Assembly: GCA_964034945.1 (NCBI GenBank) | Contig: OZ035960.1 | Coordinates: 64,465,970-64,529,969 of the forward strand | DNA: 64,000 bases | Reading direction: 5' to 3' | Source: Chrysopilus asiliformis | Taxonomy: Eukaryota > Arthropoda > Insecta > Diptera > Rhagionidae | Part shown: positions 23,001-32,646 of the stretch, piece by piece | Layout: each line of letters begins with the position of its first letter | Position numbering within the stretch: the first letter of the stretch is position 1 | Program-made: the position numbers and the translations under genes | The notes under the pieces: generated by a model | Databases searched by the model: none | What the model was told of the DNA's origin: nothing | Seen by the model: only the letters and a program-made list of their open reading frames with translations

Positions 23001-26000
23001 TCAGTGAAAGAATTTTCAGAATCGGATCAGTGGTTCCAGAGATTACCCTGCACAAACAAACAAACAAACTTTACCTCTTTATATAATTAGTATAGATGAA
23101 TATTTGTCTGTAAGAATTACCAGTCCGATCGAACTACCAGTCCGATTGAGTTCAAATTTATACATACAGTGAGTGTAAAAAGTCAGCGTACAGTGACGAT
23201 TTTTGAATAAAATACTAAATATAGCAAACACTGTATTTATTTTCAAATTCTGGTTACAAGATTTTGTTGCCTGGACAATTCTTTACAGATCAGTAAAAAA
23301 AATAATTAAAAAAATAATAATTTATTACTTAAATTTATTACTTTAACTAAAAATATGCTTTTTTAAGAGCGCAAAAAGTCACCGTACAGCTATTAAAACA
23401 ACCAATAAATATGGGCTAATTTACCGTTAGTATTTGGTTGGGTATCCAATAGATCGAATTACTGCTTGAAGTTGCCTGGGCAGCGATTCTACCAACTTCC
23501 GGGTCACTTCCGGGGTTATTTTTGCCCAATTCTTCTTGCAACACCGCCTTAAACGTTTTCTCGCTAGTAATAGTGTGGCTGCGGATTTTCTTGTCAAGCA
23601 AGTCCCATAGATGTTCGAGGGGGTTTATATCAGGAGAATGGGCTGGCGTTTAGAAATATTTGGGAGTGTTGTAGAGCAGCCATAAGCGTGTATTAATATT
23701 TACTATTTACTGACTAATATTTACTGACGAGAGTAAATTTAACATTTTCCAATCGAAAGAAAGGCCAATTTTGTGGCGTAAAAAGAATATGGAGTTTCAA
23801 AAGGAAAACCTCAAGTATGGAGTCAGGGTATGGGGCGGCATGAGTGGGGCGGGGGGTGGGTAGGCTGCATTTTATTGATGAGGTTATGGACCAGTATGTG
23901 TATATTGACAAATAAAAACAAAATTTATATGCTAGCGCTGAAGAAATGGGACTAAGGACACGTTTGTGTTTATGCAAGATAGCGATTTGAAGCATAGATC
24001 ACTCAATACACGCTTATGGCTGCTCTACAACACTCCCAAATATTTCTAAACGCCAGCCCATTCTCCTGATATAAACCCCCTCGAACATCTATGGGACTTG
24101 CTTGACAAGAAAATCCGCAGCCACACTATTACTAGCGAGAAAACGTTTAAGGCGGTGTTGCAAGAAGAATTGGGCAAAAATAACCCCGGAAGTGACCCGG
24201 AAGTTGGTAGAATCGCTGCCCAGGCAACTTCAAGCAGTAATTCGATCTATTGGACACCCAACCAAATACTAACGGTAAATTAGCCCATATTTATTGGTTG
24301 TTTTAATAGCTGTACGGTGACTTTTTGCGCTCTTAAAAAAGCATATTTTTAGTTAAAGTAATAAATTATTATTATTTTAATTATTTTTTTTACTGATCTG
24401 TAAAGAATTGTCCAGGCAACAAAATCTTGTAACCAGAATTTGAAAATAAATACAGTGTTTGCTATATTTAGTATTTTATTCAAAAATCGTCACTGTTTGC
24501 TGACTTTTTACACTCACTGTAAAGTATGTTTTGAAGAGAGGATGGTTTGTGTATACAGTGCAATTATTTTGCATTACTCCTTACCCCCGCCCCCATACAG
24601 TTATATCAAATTTAAGACTGTAGAATGAATTTATTTTTTAGTAGGCCACGTTTTATTTTTAATCAAAAAATAATTATGTCAATGGGTGATGTGAATAAAA
24701 AAATAGCTTTTGCTAAAACTGATGTTTTTTAGCTAATGCAGACTGCATACAGACTACATTAGCTAAAAAACATAACAAAAGCTATAATTGCCAAACTGGC
24801 AATTATTGAAAACCCGTATGGTGATTTAAGTGAACAGCGAACAGTTGTATCAAAATTCCAGTTTGAAGTCAGACTTTCCAATAAGATTTTTTAAAATTTA
24901 TTCCAATCGGATTTTGATGTATGGGAATTTTATGTAGAATCATATACTAAAGAACTTTTGTTCTTGGACTTTTTTGATAAGATGCACCGTTTTTGAGATA
25001 TTCACAAAAACCGTTTTCGTTCGTATGGGGGGGTACCCCCCCTAATGGTCCATTTTTGCCCATTAACGAACTTAGCCTCGCATTTTACGAAAAACGGATC
25101 TGTGCAAAATTTCAAGTCTATAGCTCAATCCGTGCGCCCGCAATCCGCGCCACAGACAGACGGACAGACGGACGGACGGACATGCAGAAATTAATTATTT
25201 TTATCATTCTAAACACACTGGTGTAATTCATTTTTGTGTGTGATGACGGGATCTTGGCGTTACAAACGGTAAGGCAAAGTTAATATACCCTTTGGTTTCA
25301 CCATACGGGTATAAACATCAGTTCTAGCAAAAGCTATTTTTTTATTCACATCACCCAATATCTTTTCATAATTGTGTGTGTGCTATTTTTGTGTTACAGC
25401 GTACGCATCGAACCAATCGTCGGACACAAACATGAACTACACCTGGGTGCTAGGGATGTCCATCCGTCTGCCTGTCCATGAACGCGATAACTTTCGAAGG
25501 ATTGAGTTAAAGACTTTAAATTTTGTATAGTTACGTTTCTCGTAAATGGGCAGTCTAAATTCTTGACCGGGCAAAATTTGAATTTTCTTACCTCCCTCGC
25601 CCATACAAACGAAACATTTTTTTTGTAATTTTCTCAAAAACGGTGAGTCATCACGAAATTTTTGGAAGGTAAAATGTGTTTAGAATACGATTTTAGATAA
25701 CTCATTCATACATCAAAATCCAATCGGGCTACTGCTTCCCCCCTCTCTCATATAAATGGAATACTTTTTTCCTGTTTTCCCGAAAACTGTGCATCGTGTA
25801 ATTGATCCTTAAGGATTTATCATTGAAAAATTCACAGAAAGGTCTGTTATCATAGAACGGTGGTTTTTAATGGAATTTTGATACAACTGTTTGCCGTTCA
25901 CTCAAACTTCGAACAATGCCATATCACCATACGGGTTTTCAACAATTGCCAGATTGACAATTATAGCTTTTGTTATGTTTTATCATTCTAAACACAGTGG

Positions 26001-29000
26001 TGTAATTCATTTTTGTGTGTGATGACGGGATCTTGGCGTTACAAACGGTAAGGCAAATTTAATATACCCTTTGGTTTCACCATACGGGTATAATTACACC
26101 AGTGTGTTTAGAATGATAAAACATAACAAAAGCTATAATTGCCAATCTGGCAATTATTGAAAACCCGTAATGGTGATATTCGTATCATAATTCGAGCAGT
26201 TGTACCAAAATTCCACTTTGAAGTCAAACTTTTCAATAAGATTTTTTAAAATTTATTACAATCGGATTTTGATGTACGGGAAAATGTAGAATCAAATCCT
26301 AAATAACTTTTGTTCTTGCACTTTTTGATACGGTGCACCGTTTTTGAGATATTTGCAAAAAACGTTTTGGTTTGTCCATTTTTGCCCATTAACGAACTTA
26401 CCCAAATAGCATTTTAAGCAGCAATTATGTTGTTTATCCCCATATTTCGTCACCATGCAAATCGCGGCGATAAGCAATTTATGTCACAAACACGTCGTTA
26501 GTTGTGCCAACGAGACGCGCAACGGCACCCATAGTGGGGAACACTTTTCAGCGGTTTGCGGCGCCGCAATTATAACGACAGGGACGTAATTAGTTGCCTC
26601 AAGCTTTATGCGCGAGCGTCATCTGACGGCATTATATCACACAATTACACAAATCATCGAGCGGGTTTTCTTTCTCCCTCGAATTCTTACTTAGCTTGGT
26701 GAGTAAACAAACATGAACAAATAAAAACGTAAGCAGAAGACGAACGAGAAAAATCTAATGGCGACAAATTAATGGAAACTTTTGTGGAGTATTATTTTAT
26801 AATGGACTTTTCTTCCGATTGCATGTCGTGATTTTAATTGCCATTAAAATTTTTCGACAATATTGGATCTGAAATTTAAACAGATTTTAATGGGCCATCA
26901 AATTATTTTGTTTTTAATCAAAAATTTCTTTAATTTTATTTTATCGGTCAATTTTTTTTTTCTTTTGCAATGAAATTTTGATGCCAATAAAATTATGCTG
27001 TTTCAAAAATGTATGCTATCCACTTTTTATGCAATATCCTTCAGTCATTCGCCTGAAATAAGAAATTTAATTCTCGAAACGAAATCGTTTCCATCAAATG
27101 TCAGTGAGAAATATGGCGGCTGAAGGCATCAATTTTTTTTGGTGTTTCTCTGACGGGGAGCTTTAATGAAACTTTAGTGGCAGACTATTTCGACCCGAAA
27201 ACCATCAAATGCTGCTCTATCGCTGCAGGAATTTTCATGAAGCGAATGTTGCCCCAAAGATGAACCGTGGGTCACCAATTTCCCCACTAAAGCAATTGTG
27301 GCTTTGCAGACGCATTATTAATCGGTGCGACGCGCTCGTCACTTCTTTCGCTTCTTTTACGCGGATGTGAATTATAGGTCTAAATTTTTAGCCCCGATTG
27401 CGTAAATTGCTGCATTTTAAAGCCGCAAAGAACAAATCTCATGTTCCCGTACTTTTCGATGCTATTTGGGTAGCCTTGCATTTTACGAAAAAGTTGAAAT
27501 TTTCAACTTGAAATGTTACGCAGATTCTAAGTTCGTTAATGGGCAAAAATGGACCATTAGGGGGGGGGGGGGGGGGGGGTACTCCCCATACGAATGCAAA
27601 CGTTTTTTGCGAATATCTCAAAAACGGTGCACCTTATCAAAAAGTGCAAGAACAAAAGTTATTTAGGATATGATCATACTAATATATAAAAATGAGTTGG
27701 TGTCTGTCTGTCTGTCTGTCTGTCTGTTCCTCTTTCACGCAAAAACGGCTAAACCGATTGACTTGAAATTTGGCATGAGTGTCTGTGGTAGTTCTGGTTC
27801 CAACATAGGCATACGGAAAAGTATCGCGAGGGGTGGGGGGAGTAAGGGGAGGGGGTAAAGTGATTTCGCACTTAGTTTTTGCGCTATGTTACTCTTTCGC
27901 GGGGAAACTACTGAACCGATTGGCCTGAAATTTGGCATAGATGTTCGTCGGGGGCCCGGTCCCAACATAGATCTGTGGCGACAGTTAATTTTAATATTTT
28001 AAATTAATATGACATTTTACATTTTTATACTTTGAAATTTTGTTATTTAAAAATCATTTTATCATTGATTTTTAAGCAAAATAATTTTTATTTCATTTTT
28101 TCATTATTATGTCAACTTTAATGAATTCAACATTAAATATTAAATAGAGTCCAAAAATATAGTTTTATTTTAAAATATATGTAGATTACATTTTAATTAT
28201 ATCTACAGATCCATTAAAAAGTAGCCCGAGAGGTGGGGGAGTAAGGGGAGGGGGTAAAGTGATCTCGAAACTTAGCTCTTCCTCTATGTTACCCTTTCGC
28301 TGGGAAACTACCAAGCCGATTGGCCTGAAGTTTAGCTCCAACATAGACCGTAAATTTGAAAAAACTTAACCCGGCAACGACGGGTATGCAAGCTAGTTCT
28401 ACATAAAACTCCCATACATCAAAATCCAATTGGAATAAATTTTAAAAAATCTTATTGAAAAGTTTGACTTCAAAGTGGAATTTTGATACAACTCTGTAGT
28501 CACAAGGAAAAACCGCTTAAGTCGAGTTATGTAGTTTTAAAGGTTGGTGAATATTTTTATATTCTGTCAAAATTTGGTTTTCATGCTGTACCCCTCTGAG
28601 GAATGGCAGAGCAAAAACCATATAACCTAAAGGTGAAGGCCCAATAGAAGCTTCGCTTGCTTATTTGCTTTGACAGCTGAACTCCGTGTTTCCTTATGGG
28701 AGCTGGCCCAATACAAAAGCGCTTAAAGCAAAGCGCTTTAAGCAAAGTGAAGCAAGCAAAGCTTCTATTGGGCCATCACCTTAAGTCAGTTTTGCTTTAA
28801 AAAAAAATAATCAAAACTTTAAACCCAAATTACTCAAAACACGCTTTTTCGACTTAAGCAGTTTTTCCTTGTGACCACAGAAGTGTTCGCCGTTCACGTA
28901 AACCACCATACGGGTTTTCAATAATTGCCAGATTAGCAATTATAGCTTTTGTTATGTTTTTTATATTCGTTTTACAACTTAAGATCTCGCTAAAAGGCTT

Positions 29001-29483
29001 TCACCTACTGGATAATTGTGACCCACTGGTTGAGATCCAGTAGTAAAGTGAGATTACATATTATGAAAACTGAATACTGCTTCACTAATAACACAAGTTA
29101 TTTTTTTTGATTGGTGTTTTAATACATTTTTTTTTTAGATTTTGCAACAGACAGGCTACAATAGACAAATATCTCAAATACCAGTTGTACTCATACCGAT
29201 TCATTTTGACCGAGATCCAGCTAACCGACTACCCTCGTGTGCGCGATCAATTGTTTTAAGACCATTTTTAACAAATGATTTTATGACTGGGGTCCCGGCT
29301 ATTCCAGATTCTGAACAGCTGCCGATGAGTGTATGTAGCATGAGAAGTTGTTTAGCTCATACCATTAAATTGTTTTTTTAGGTTCTCGAGAAAATTATTA
29401 CCAGCGTCTCTTCAGTTGATGGCATTTCACGAGTACTGTACGATTTAACGCCAAAACCTCCAGGTACGACAGAATGGGAATGA
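19915..29483 (+). CDS. GMPS: GMP synthase (glutamine-hydrolysing), C-terminal exons
   Basis: The enzyme converts XMP to GMP with ATP and glutamine, in the cytosol and nucleus, as the last step of de novo guanine nucleotide synthesis. Four exons (19915-20086, 20140-20369, 29139-29330, 29382-29483) join in phase to 231 residues plus TGA. They cover the C-terminal part of the ATP-pyrophosphatase region and the dimerisation/XMP-binding domain. Recognisable blocks are [118 protein letters not shown] and [17 protein letters not shown]. The ending PPGTTEWE is diagnostic for the animal enzyme. No stops or frameshifts occur in the exons, and all splice sites are GT-AG, so it looks functional. The N-terminal glutaminase and P-loop exons were not found upstream. 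The third intron is 8769 bp, mostly transposons. Confidence 0.95.
20140..20369 (+). CDS. GMPS: GMPS exon (second visible)
   Basis: A 53-bp intron precedes it, with polypyrimidine tract and acceptor CTTTTACAG. The exon encodes [20 protein letters not shown] through [10 protein letters not shown]. The donor GTAAAATA is at 20370. A 223-bp Helitron sits only 36 bp downstream. Confidence 0.95.
20406..20628 (+). mobile_element. 223-bp minimal Helitron
   Basis: The 5' end TCTATATATTAAAGGCTTCG follows an A. The 3' end GGGGCGAAGCCCCTAG is followed by T. This is the A^T insertion rule with a TC start and CTAG end, and a hairpin directly before the end. The 5' end matches that of the 4750-bp Helitron at 58499-63248 (TCTATATATTTAAAAGGC). 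Confidence 0.85.
20629..21555. other. Intron sequence with one isolated monomer
   Basis: A single 120-bp-type monomer is at about 20693-20810 (CAGCGACCCCGAAAACCCCTTAATGCC). A local duplication, GATCACCGATCGATTACCATT, occurs at 21093 and 21134. The rest is AT-rich with no recognisable gene. Confidence 0.5.
21556..22402 (-). mobile_element. Non-autonomous Helitron-like element (copy A) with about five monomers
   Basis: On the minus strand the 3' CTAG is at 21556-21559, with the GGGTCTG block beside it. About five monomers follow (21620-22265), then the 5' module with CTGCTCCTGGCAACACAGAT and AATCTCAGACAGACAGACAA, and the 5' end near TCTATATATATAAAAATGGA after an A. The structure is the same as copy D (307-997). 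Confidence 0.8.
22403..23165. repeat. Polypyrimidine tract and 123-bp tandem repeat
   Basis: 22430-22585 is almost pure C/T on this strand (complement at 53030-53140). 22591-22860 holds two to three units of about 123 bp (AGATATTAGTGGGCG, AAGGGCTGACCTTCCTAAAG, GTTGTAGAAGGTAGCAGGCG). A degenerate unit recurs at about 59480-59550. ACAAACAAACAAACAAAC lies near 23055. No gene. Confidence 0.8.
23166..24524. mobile_element. Palindrome P3: Tc1-like fold-back element
   Basis: The arms 23166-23692 and 24004-24524 are inverted repeats starting TACAGTGAGTGTAAAAAGTC. They enclose about 310 bp of the central transposase coding region. Both arms contain the end of the transposase gene, so the second arm is an inverted duplicate of the 3' half of the element and not a normal TIR. 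Confidence 0.88.
23780..24290 (+). pseudogene. Tc1-like transposase, middle to C-terminus
   Basis: The text includes [11 protein letters not shown] and [13 protein letters not shown], and a QDSDLKH block in the place of the second catalytic Asp (Tc1 proteins usually have QDNDPKH). [19 protein letters not shown] follows, with the catalytic Glu of the DD34E triad in NPLEHLW. Frames change several times. After KAVLQEE a one-base insertion throws the frame off, and the remaining product would be wrong. The mirrored copy in the left arm (complement of 23416-23640) carries the same lesion. The DNA-binding N-terminus and first Asp are absent. Confidence 0.85.
24525..24767. other. Short AT-rich spacer
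   Basis: Nothing recognised apart from a local inverted motif (GCTAATGCAGACTGC...CTACATTAGCT) at 24730-24765. Confidence 0.4.
24768..25314 (+). repeat. R560 dispersed repeat, full-length copy
   Basis: Starts AACATAACAAAAGCTATAAT; contains GGGGGGGTACCCCCCCTAATG, a (GACG)n-type short repeat at 25155-25180 and GGTGTAATTCATTTTTGTGT; ends TTTCACCATACGGGTATAA. Near its ends ACCCGTATGGTGA and TCACCATACGGGT are inverted repeats. Confidence 0.88.
25315..25867. repeat. Diverged R560-like sequence
   Basis: Shares order and phrases with R560 (TCCATCCGTCTGCCTGTCC, TTGAGTTAAAGACTTTAAAT, ACGAAACATTTTTTTTGTAA, CATACATCAAAATCCAATCG) but is clearly more diverged. No gene. Confidence 0.55.
25868..26400. repeat. 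Mosaic of truncated R560 copies
   Basis: 25868-25980 is the start of R560 on the minus strand. 25981-26093 is the end of R560 on the plus strand. 26094-26400 is a new plus-strand copy ending at GCCCATTAACGAACTTA, where the element at 26401 is inserted. The switch of strand at 25980 suggests recombination between copies. Confidence 0.75.
26401..27470. mobile_element. 1070-bp TIR element inserted in R560
   Basis: The ends CCCAAATAGCAT and ATGCTATTTGGG are inverted. TA is present on both sides (26399-26400 and 27471-27472). The interrupted R560 text (AACGAACTTA / TAGCCTTGCATTTTACGAAA) joins when the element is taken out. No coding frame of note; the interior has moderate GC. The superfamily is uncertain. 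Confidence 0.78.
27674..28396 (+). mobile_element. 723-bp non-autonomous Helitron
   Basis: Starts TCATACTAATATATAAAAAT after an A; ends with the hairpin CCCGGCAACGACGGG, ATGCAAG and CTAG before a T. The flanking R560 sequence gives the exact empty site. Inside are a (TCTG)n at 27704-27728, CAAAAACGGCTAAACCGATT and two similar blocks of about 120-370 bp. The 3' end matches that of the Rep/helicase Helitron at 10560-10587. Confidence 0.93.
28495..28880. mobile_element. 386-bp MITE with an inner MITE-like palindrome
   Basis: The ends CTGTAGTCACAAGGAAAAAC and (complement) CTGTGGTCACAAGGAAAAAC are inverted, continuing for about 32 bp. Inside, 28640-28779 has its own inverted ends GGCCCAATAGAAGCTTCGCT / complement. 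No coding capacity. Target duplication unclear. Confidence 0.8.
29139..29330 (+). CDS. GMPS: GMPS exon (third visible)
   Basis: The acceptor TTTTTTAG ends at 29138. It encodes [20 protein letters not shown] through [10 protein letters not shown] in phase 0. The donor GTATGTAG is at 29331. Contains HFDRDP and FMTGVPA, conserved in the XMP-binding/dimerisation domain. Confidence 0.95.
29382..29483 (+). CDS. GMPS: GMPS terminal exon
   Basis: A 51-bp intron precedes it (acceptor TTTTTTTAG). It encodes [20 protein letters not shown] then [13 protein letters not shown] and TGA at 29481-29483. An ATTAAA at about 29580 could serve as a polyadenylation signal; no canonical AATAAA was noted close by. 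Confidence 0.95.
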   Translation, partial: VLEKIITSVSSVDGISRVLYDLTPKPPGTTEWE

Positions 29484-29739
29484 ATTAATTTGTAACCAAT
29501 GGTATCGTTAAGTAATTATTGGTACTTGATTATAAACATGAAAACTTGCAAAATTTATTTAAATTATTATAAATTGATGCATTAAAGACTTTTAAAATTA
29601 TTAAATCTAAAGGAAAACTATTTTTTTGTTTGTGTACCAATACAATATTTAAAGCATAAAAATAATAAAATATTTTAAATGTAATTTACACTTAAAAAGG
29701 CGAAAAATTAAACCATTTAAAAAAGTAAAAGATTTATAT
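29484..29739. other. GMPS 3' UTR and flank
   Basis: AT-rich sequence after the GMPS stop codon with ATTAAA-type motifs (about 29580, 29605). No repeat recognised. Confidence 0.5.
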
Positions 29740-30435
29740 CTAGCCTAAAGGTACACTACACTAGTTTTTTTTACAATCGTTTTTTTTTTGCCGGTCAAAA
29801 ACTTGATCCCCCTGCATACATTTATGAGAATGAGTCATCTTTAAACCGCTCTTTTTATTTTTTCACTACAAGGAACCTTTTTGAGGTGTCCGCCTCCGAT
29901 TCTCTTCGCATTGACATATGTTATAGTACTCAAAAAACTAAGCGACACGTATTTGTTATATCTGCGGATATTCGGTTTTAATTCGGTTTTAATTTTTTCA
30001 CAATAAATTTTCATCCAATTGGTAAAGAACTTTCATGAGCAAGACGTGTTTTTTATGTTGACAGACATTCGAGTTTATGGCAAAATTTGGGAGGGGAAGC
30101 AAATACAGCACTGATTTTTGTTCTCAAGGTAATAAAGTATTCTTTCGAACGGCACTACAATCCTAAATACATATTATGCTTTTGGGTTAAAGGGTGATAC
30201 AAAAGAGATTTTTTTTTTTAATTTTTCTACTTTTTTATATATTTTATACTTCAGCGATTTTTCGCAGGATTTTCGAGGGGGGGTTTCCCCCCTTAAAACC
30301 GAATATCCGCAGATATAAAAAAATACGTGTCGATTAGTTTTTTGAGTACTATAACATATGTGAATGCGAAGAGAATCGGAGGCGGACACCTCAAAAAGGT
30401 TCCTTGTTAGTGCAGTTTATCTCTGGGCTAAAGAA
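29740..30435. mobile_element. Fold-back TIR element
   Basis: 29865-29985 and 30290-30410 are inverted repeats of about 120 bp (GGCGGACACCTCAAAAAGGT in the right arm, its complement in the left; GTACTATAACATATG; CCGAATATCCGCAGATATA). The outer flanks (CTAGCCTAAAGGTACACTAC and CAGTTTATCTCTGGGCTAAA) are weakly inverted. A stretch AGGGGGGGTTTCCCCCCTT lies in the loop. No gene. Confidence 0.7.
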
Positions 30436-31177
30436 AACATTTTATATGTTGCATAACATGTGAAATTTTTCTCTAACCCTAGTTAAATAATTATTTAATA
30501 AAAAAATTATTTTTGTGGAACCGAAGCACAAAGTAATTAAAACACTTTTTAGGTTAAAAATGCTTTATTTGAATATAGGTCGGGAGCAATGCCCAGTTTG
30601 AAGTTCTCGTCAGGTTACCGATTCATGACATATTAGTCTTATTTATACCTTTCTTAATGTTAACAATATAAGATGAGTCGTTGATGACCATCTGTAACAA
30701 ATAAATTCTGACTGAGGTTGACTATTACGTTTATCTGTTATTAATCATGCATCACAAGATGCAGGTGCATAGTATGATTCAGGTTTTTGATAATATTATT
30801 CTTAACTCCCTATCTCCTAATCCTGAAAATCATATAGTATTTTTATTACGAAAAGTCTTGCCTCTAACGGACCCAATTTATACCCGATATAAAAATTATA
30901 TTAAAATATCTCAGCAACGGCTACGATGCGAAAATGTCACCAAAAGCTACATATGTTCGTTTTCAGTGGCGTGCAGTCTGATAATTTTATATTACTGTAG
31001 GTATGACCATAAGCTTCCAAGTGATTAGAGCACACTTTAAGCATTTCCCAAAAGTAATCATAATATGTAAAGCGAATTCATCAATTGAACAGAAAAGAAA
31101 GTTTCGGAAAAGACCTATAGGCTCAATTTACCGGATAATAATAAAACATTTGCCCTTATATTGTAAAATAGTAGGAG
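30436..31177. other. Gene-free stretch
   Basis: Reading frames 30747-31028 and 31003-31281 have no domains I recognise. Ends in AGGGT, the left target duplication of the LTR element. Confidence 0.45.
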
Positions 31178-31182
31178 AGGGT

Positions 31183-31255
31183 TGTTGTATACTCCTCGAG
31201 TGTCTGATAGCCACTGGCTCTTTATTAAGTACCAAACTGTATTACATATACTACA
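31183..31255 (-). repeat. 3' LTR, 73 bp
   Basis: Identical to the 5' LTR. The polypurine tract is the complement of 31256-31274. The length is below the roughly 100 bp usually given as the lower limit for LTRs. Confidence 0.9.
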
Positions 31256-31525
31256 TCTCCCTTTTTTTTAAAGGTTTGTAATTTACAAAATTAACTTCAT
31301 CAAAATCTAAAAAATTACACAAGTTCAAAAAATTTAATTACAGTACTTAATCTTGGTTTTTTTTTTTTTAAATCTAAAATTTTCATTTTCAATTTTAATT
31401 TATTATTAAATTTTTATTTCAATATTTTATCTAATTCAGTTTTCCGGTTCAAATCTCACATTTTTTAATTCGATTCTTCATTTCATTTTTATTAAGCTTT
31501 TACAACTTTATTTCAACTTCTAAAT

Positions 31526-32635
31526 CTACTTTACTTCTTCACCATCATGATTTTGGGAATTGTTTAATTTGCATTTCCTTAATACCACGGAATTTCTTCG
31601 CAAAACTGAGCCATTTTCGAGTTCGATCCAATACGACCTGGGTGAGTTATGCTTTCGAACAATTTTAGCTAATACCCATTGGTTAGGATTTTTCCGATAC
31701 CAAACTTCTTCGCCTTCAGTGAAACCGTCTCGATGTCTGCTATTTTTATCATAGTAATGTTTTGCCGTTTTTTGTTTTTGTTTAAAATTATTTGTATGAC
31801 ACGGCACCTGCTGTGAGAAAAATAAGGTCTCTTTTGCGGGCAAAAGTGTCCTTGTTCTTCTATTCATTATCAATTCAGCCGGTGACGTGTCCGATTCTTT
31901 TAAAGGGGTGTTTCGATATTCCATTAAAGCATACCACAAATCAGATTTCGTTTCTTCACACTTCTTTACTAGAGTTTTTGCAATGTTAACCGCTTTTTCG
32001 GCAAACCCGTTCGATTTTGGATAAAGAGGACTAACCGTATTCAATTTTATATCATAGGTGCTGCAAAACTTTTTAAATTCGAATGCTCCGAATGGGTTAT
32101 TATCAGCAACAATTTCTTTTGGTAGGCCATGTGTGGCGAAAACAGGACCTAAAACTTTAATAATACTACCTGCAGATTTATTTCTTACAGGTAAAATTTC
32201 TAAATACTTAGAATAGTAATCTGAAACTGCCAAATATATGCTTTTCCCAATTTCAAATATGTCCATCGATATTTTATTAAAAGGCAATTTAGGGTGTTCG
32301 TGGCTTAATAATGGTTCTTTAATATTTGCCGGTCGAAATTTCTGGCATATTAAGCAGGACGATACTAAATTCTCAATTTCATTATCTATCCCTGGCCAAT
32401 ACACCAAAGTTCTAGCCCGTTTCTTCGTTTTTTCAATACCACTATGAGATTTATGCAATAATTCTAAAATTGATTTCCTTAATTTTTTTGGAACTATTAC
32501 TCTTTCGTTCAAATAAAGTAACTCGTTATCTAAGAAAATATCATTCTTGTGTTTCCAAAAAAATTTTATTCGTTCGGAACAGTTTGTTTTATTTAATGGC
32601 CAACCATGCAAAACCGTTTTCCCCAGTTCACTCAA
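31526..32635 (-). pseudogene. Pol: integrase, separated from RT by an insertion
   Basis: A 369-residue frame. The zinc-binding domain has HKSHSGIEKTKKRARTLVYW and CLICQKFRP (HHCC). The DDE core has MDIFEIGKSIYLAVSDYYSK (first Asp), EIVADNNPFGAFEFKKFC (second Asp) and KSNGFAEKAVNIAKTLVKK (Glu). The C-terminal part includes EGEEVWYRKNPNQWVLAKIV, a GPY/F-like module. It inserts the DNA copy into the host genome. Its N-terminal join to RNase H is broken by the insertion: the last residues before it (FKIETQ) and the first after it (KDEILSELGK) would be adjacent in an uninterrupted element. The integrase itself shows no stops. Confidence 0.92.
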
Positions 32636-32646
32636 AATTTCGTCTT

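Larger units (their letters stand above)
27471..28957 (-). repeat. R560 copy split by a Helitron and a MITE
   Basis: Minus-strand R560 sequence occurs in three pieces: about 27495-27673, 28397-28494 and 28881-28957. They are interrupted at AGGATATGA^TTCTACATAAA by the Helitron 27674-28396 and later by the MITE 28495-28880. It contains a poly-G/GTAC core at 27561-27590. Confidence 0.85.

Noticed and set aside
30747..31281. Possible host exons between GMPS and the LTR element
   Set aside because: Frames lack motifs, splice-site context and similarity to anything recognised.
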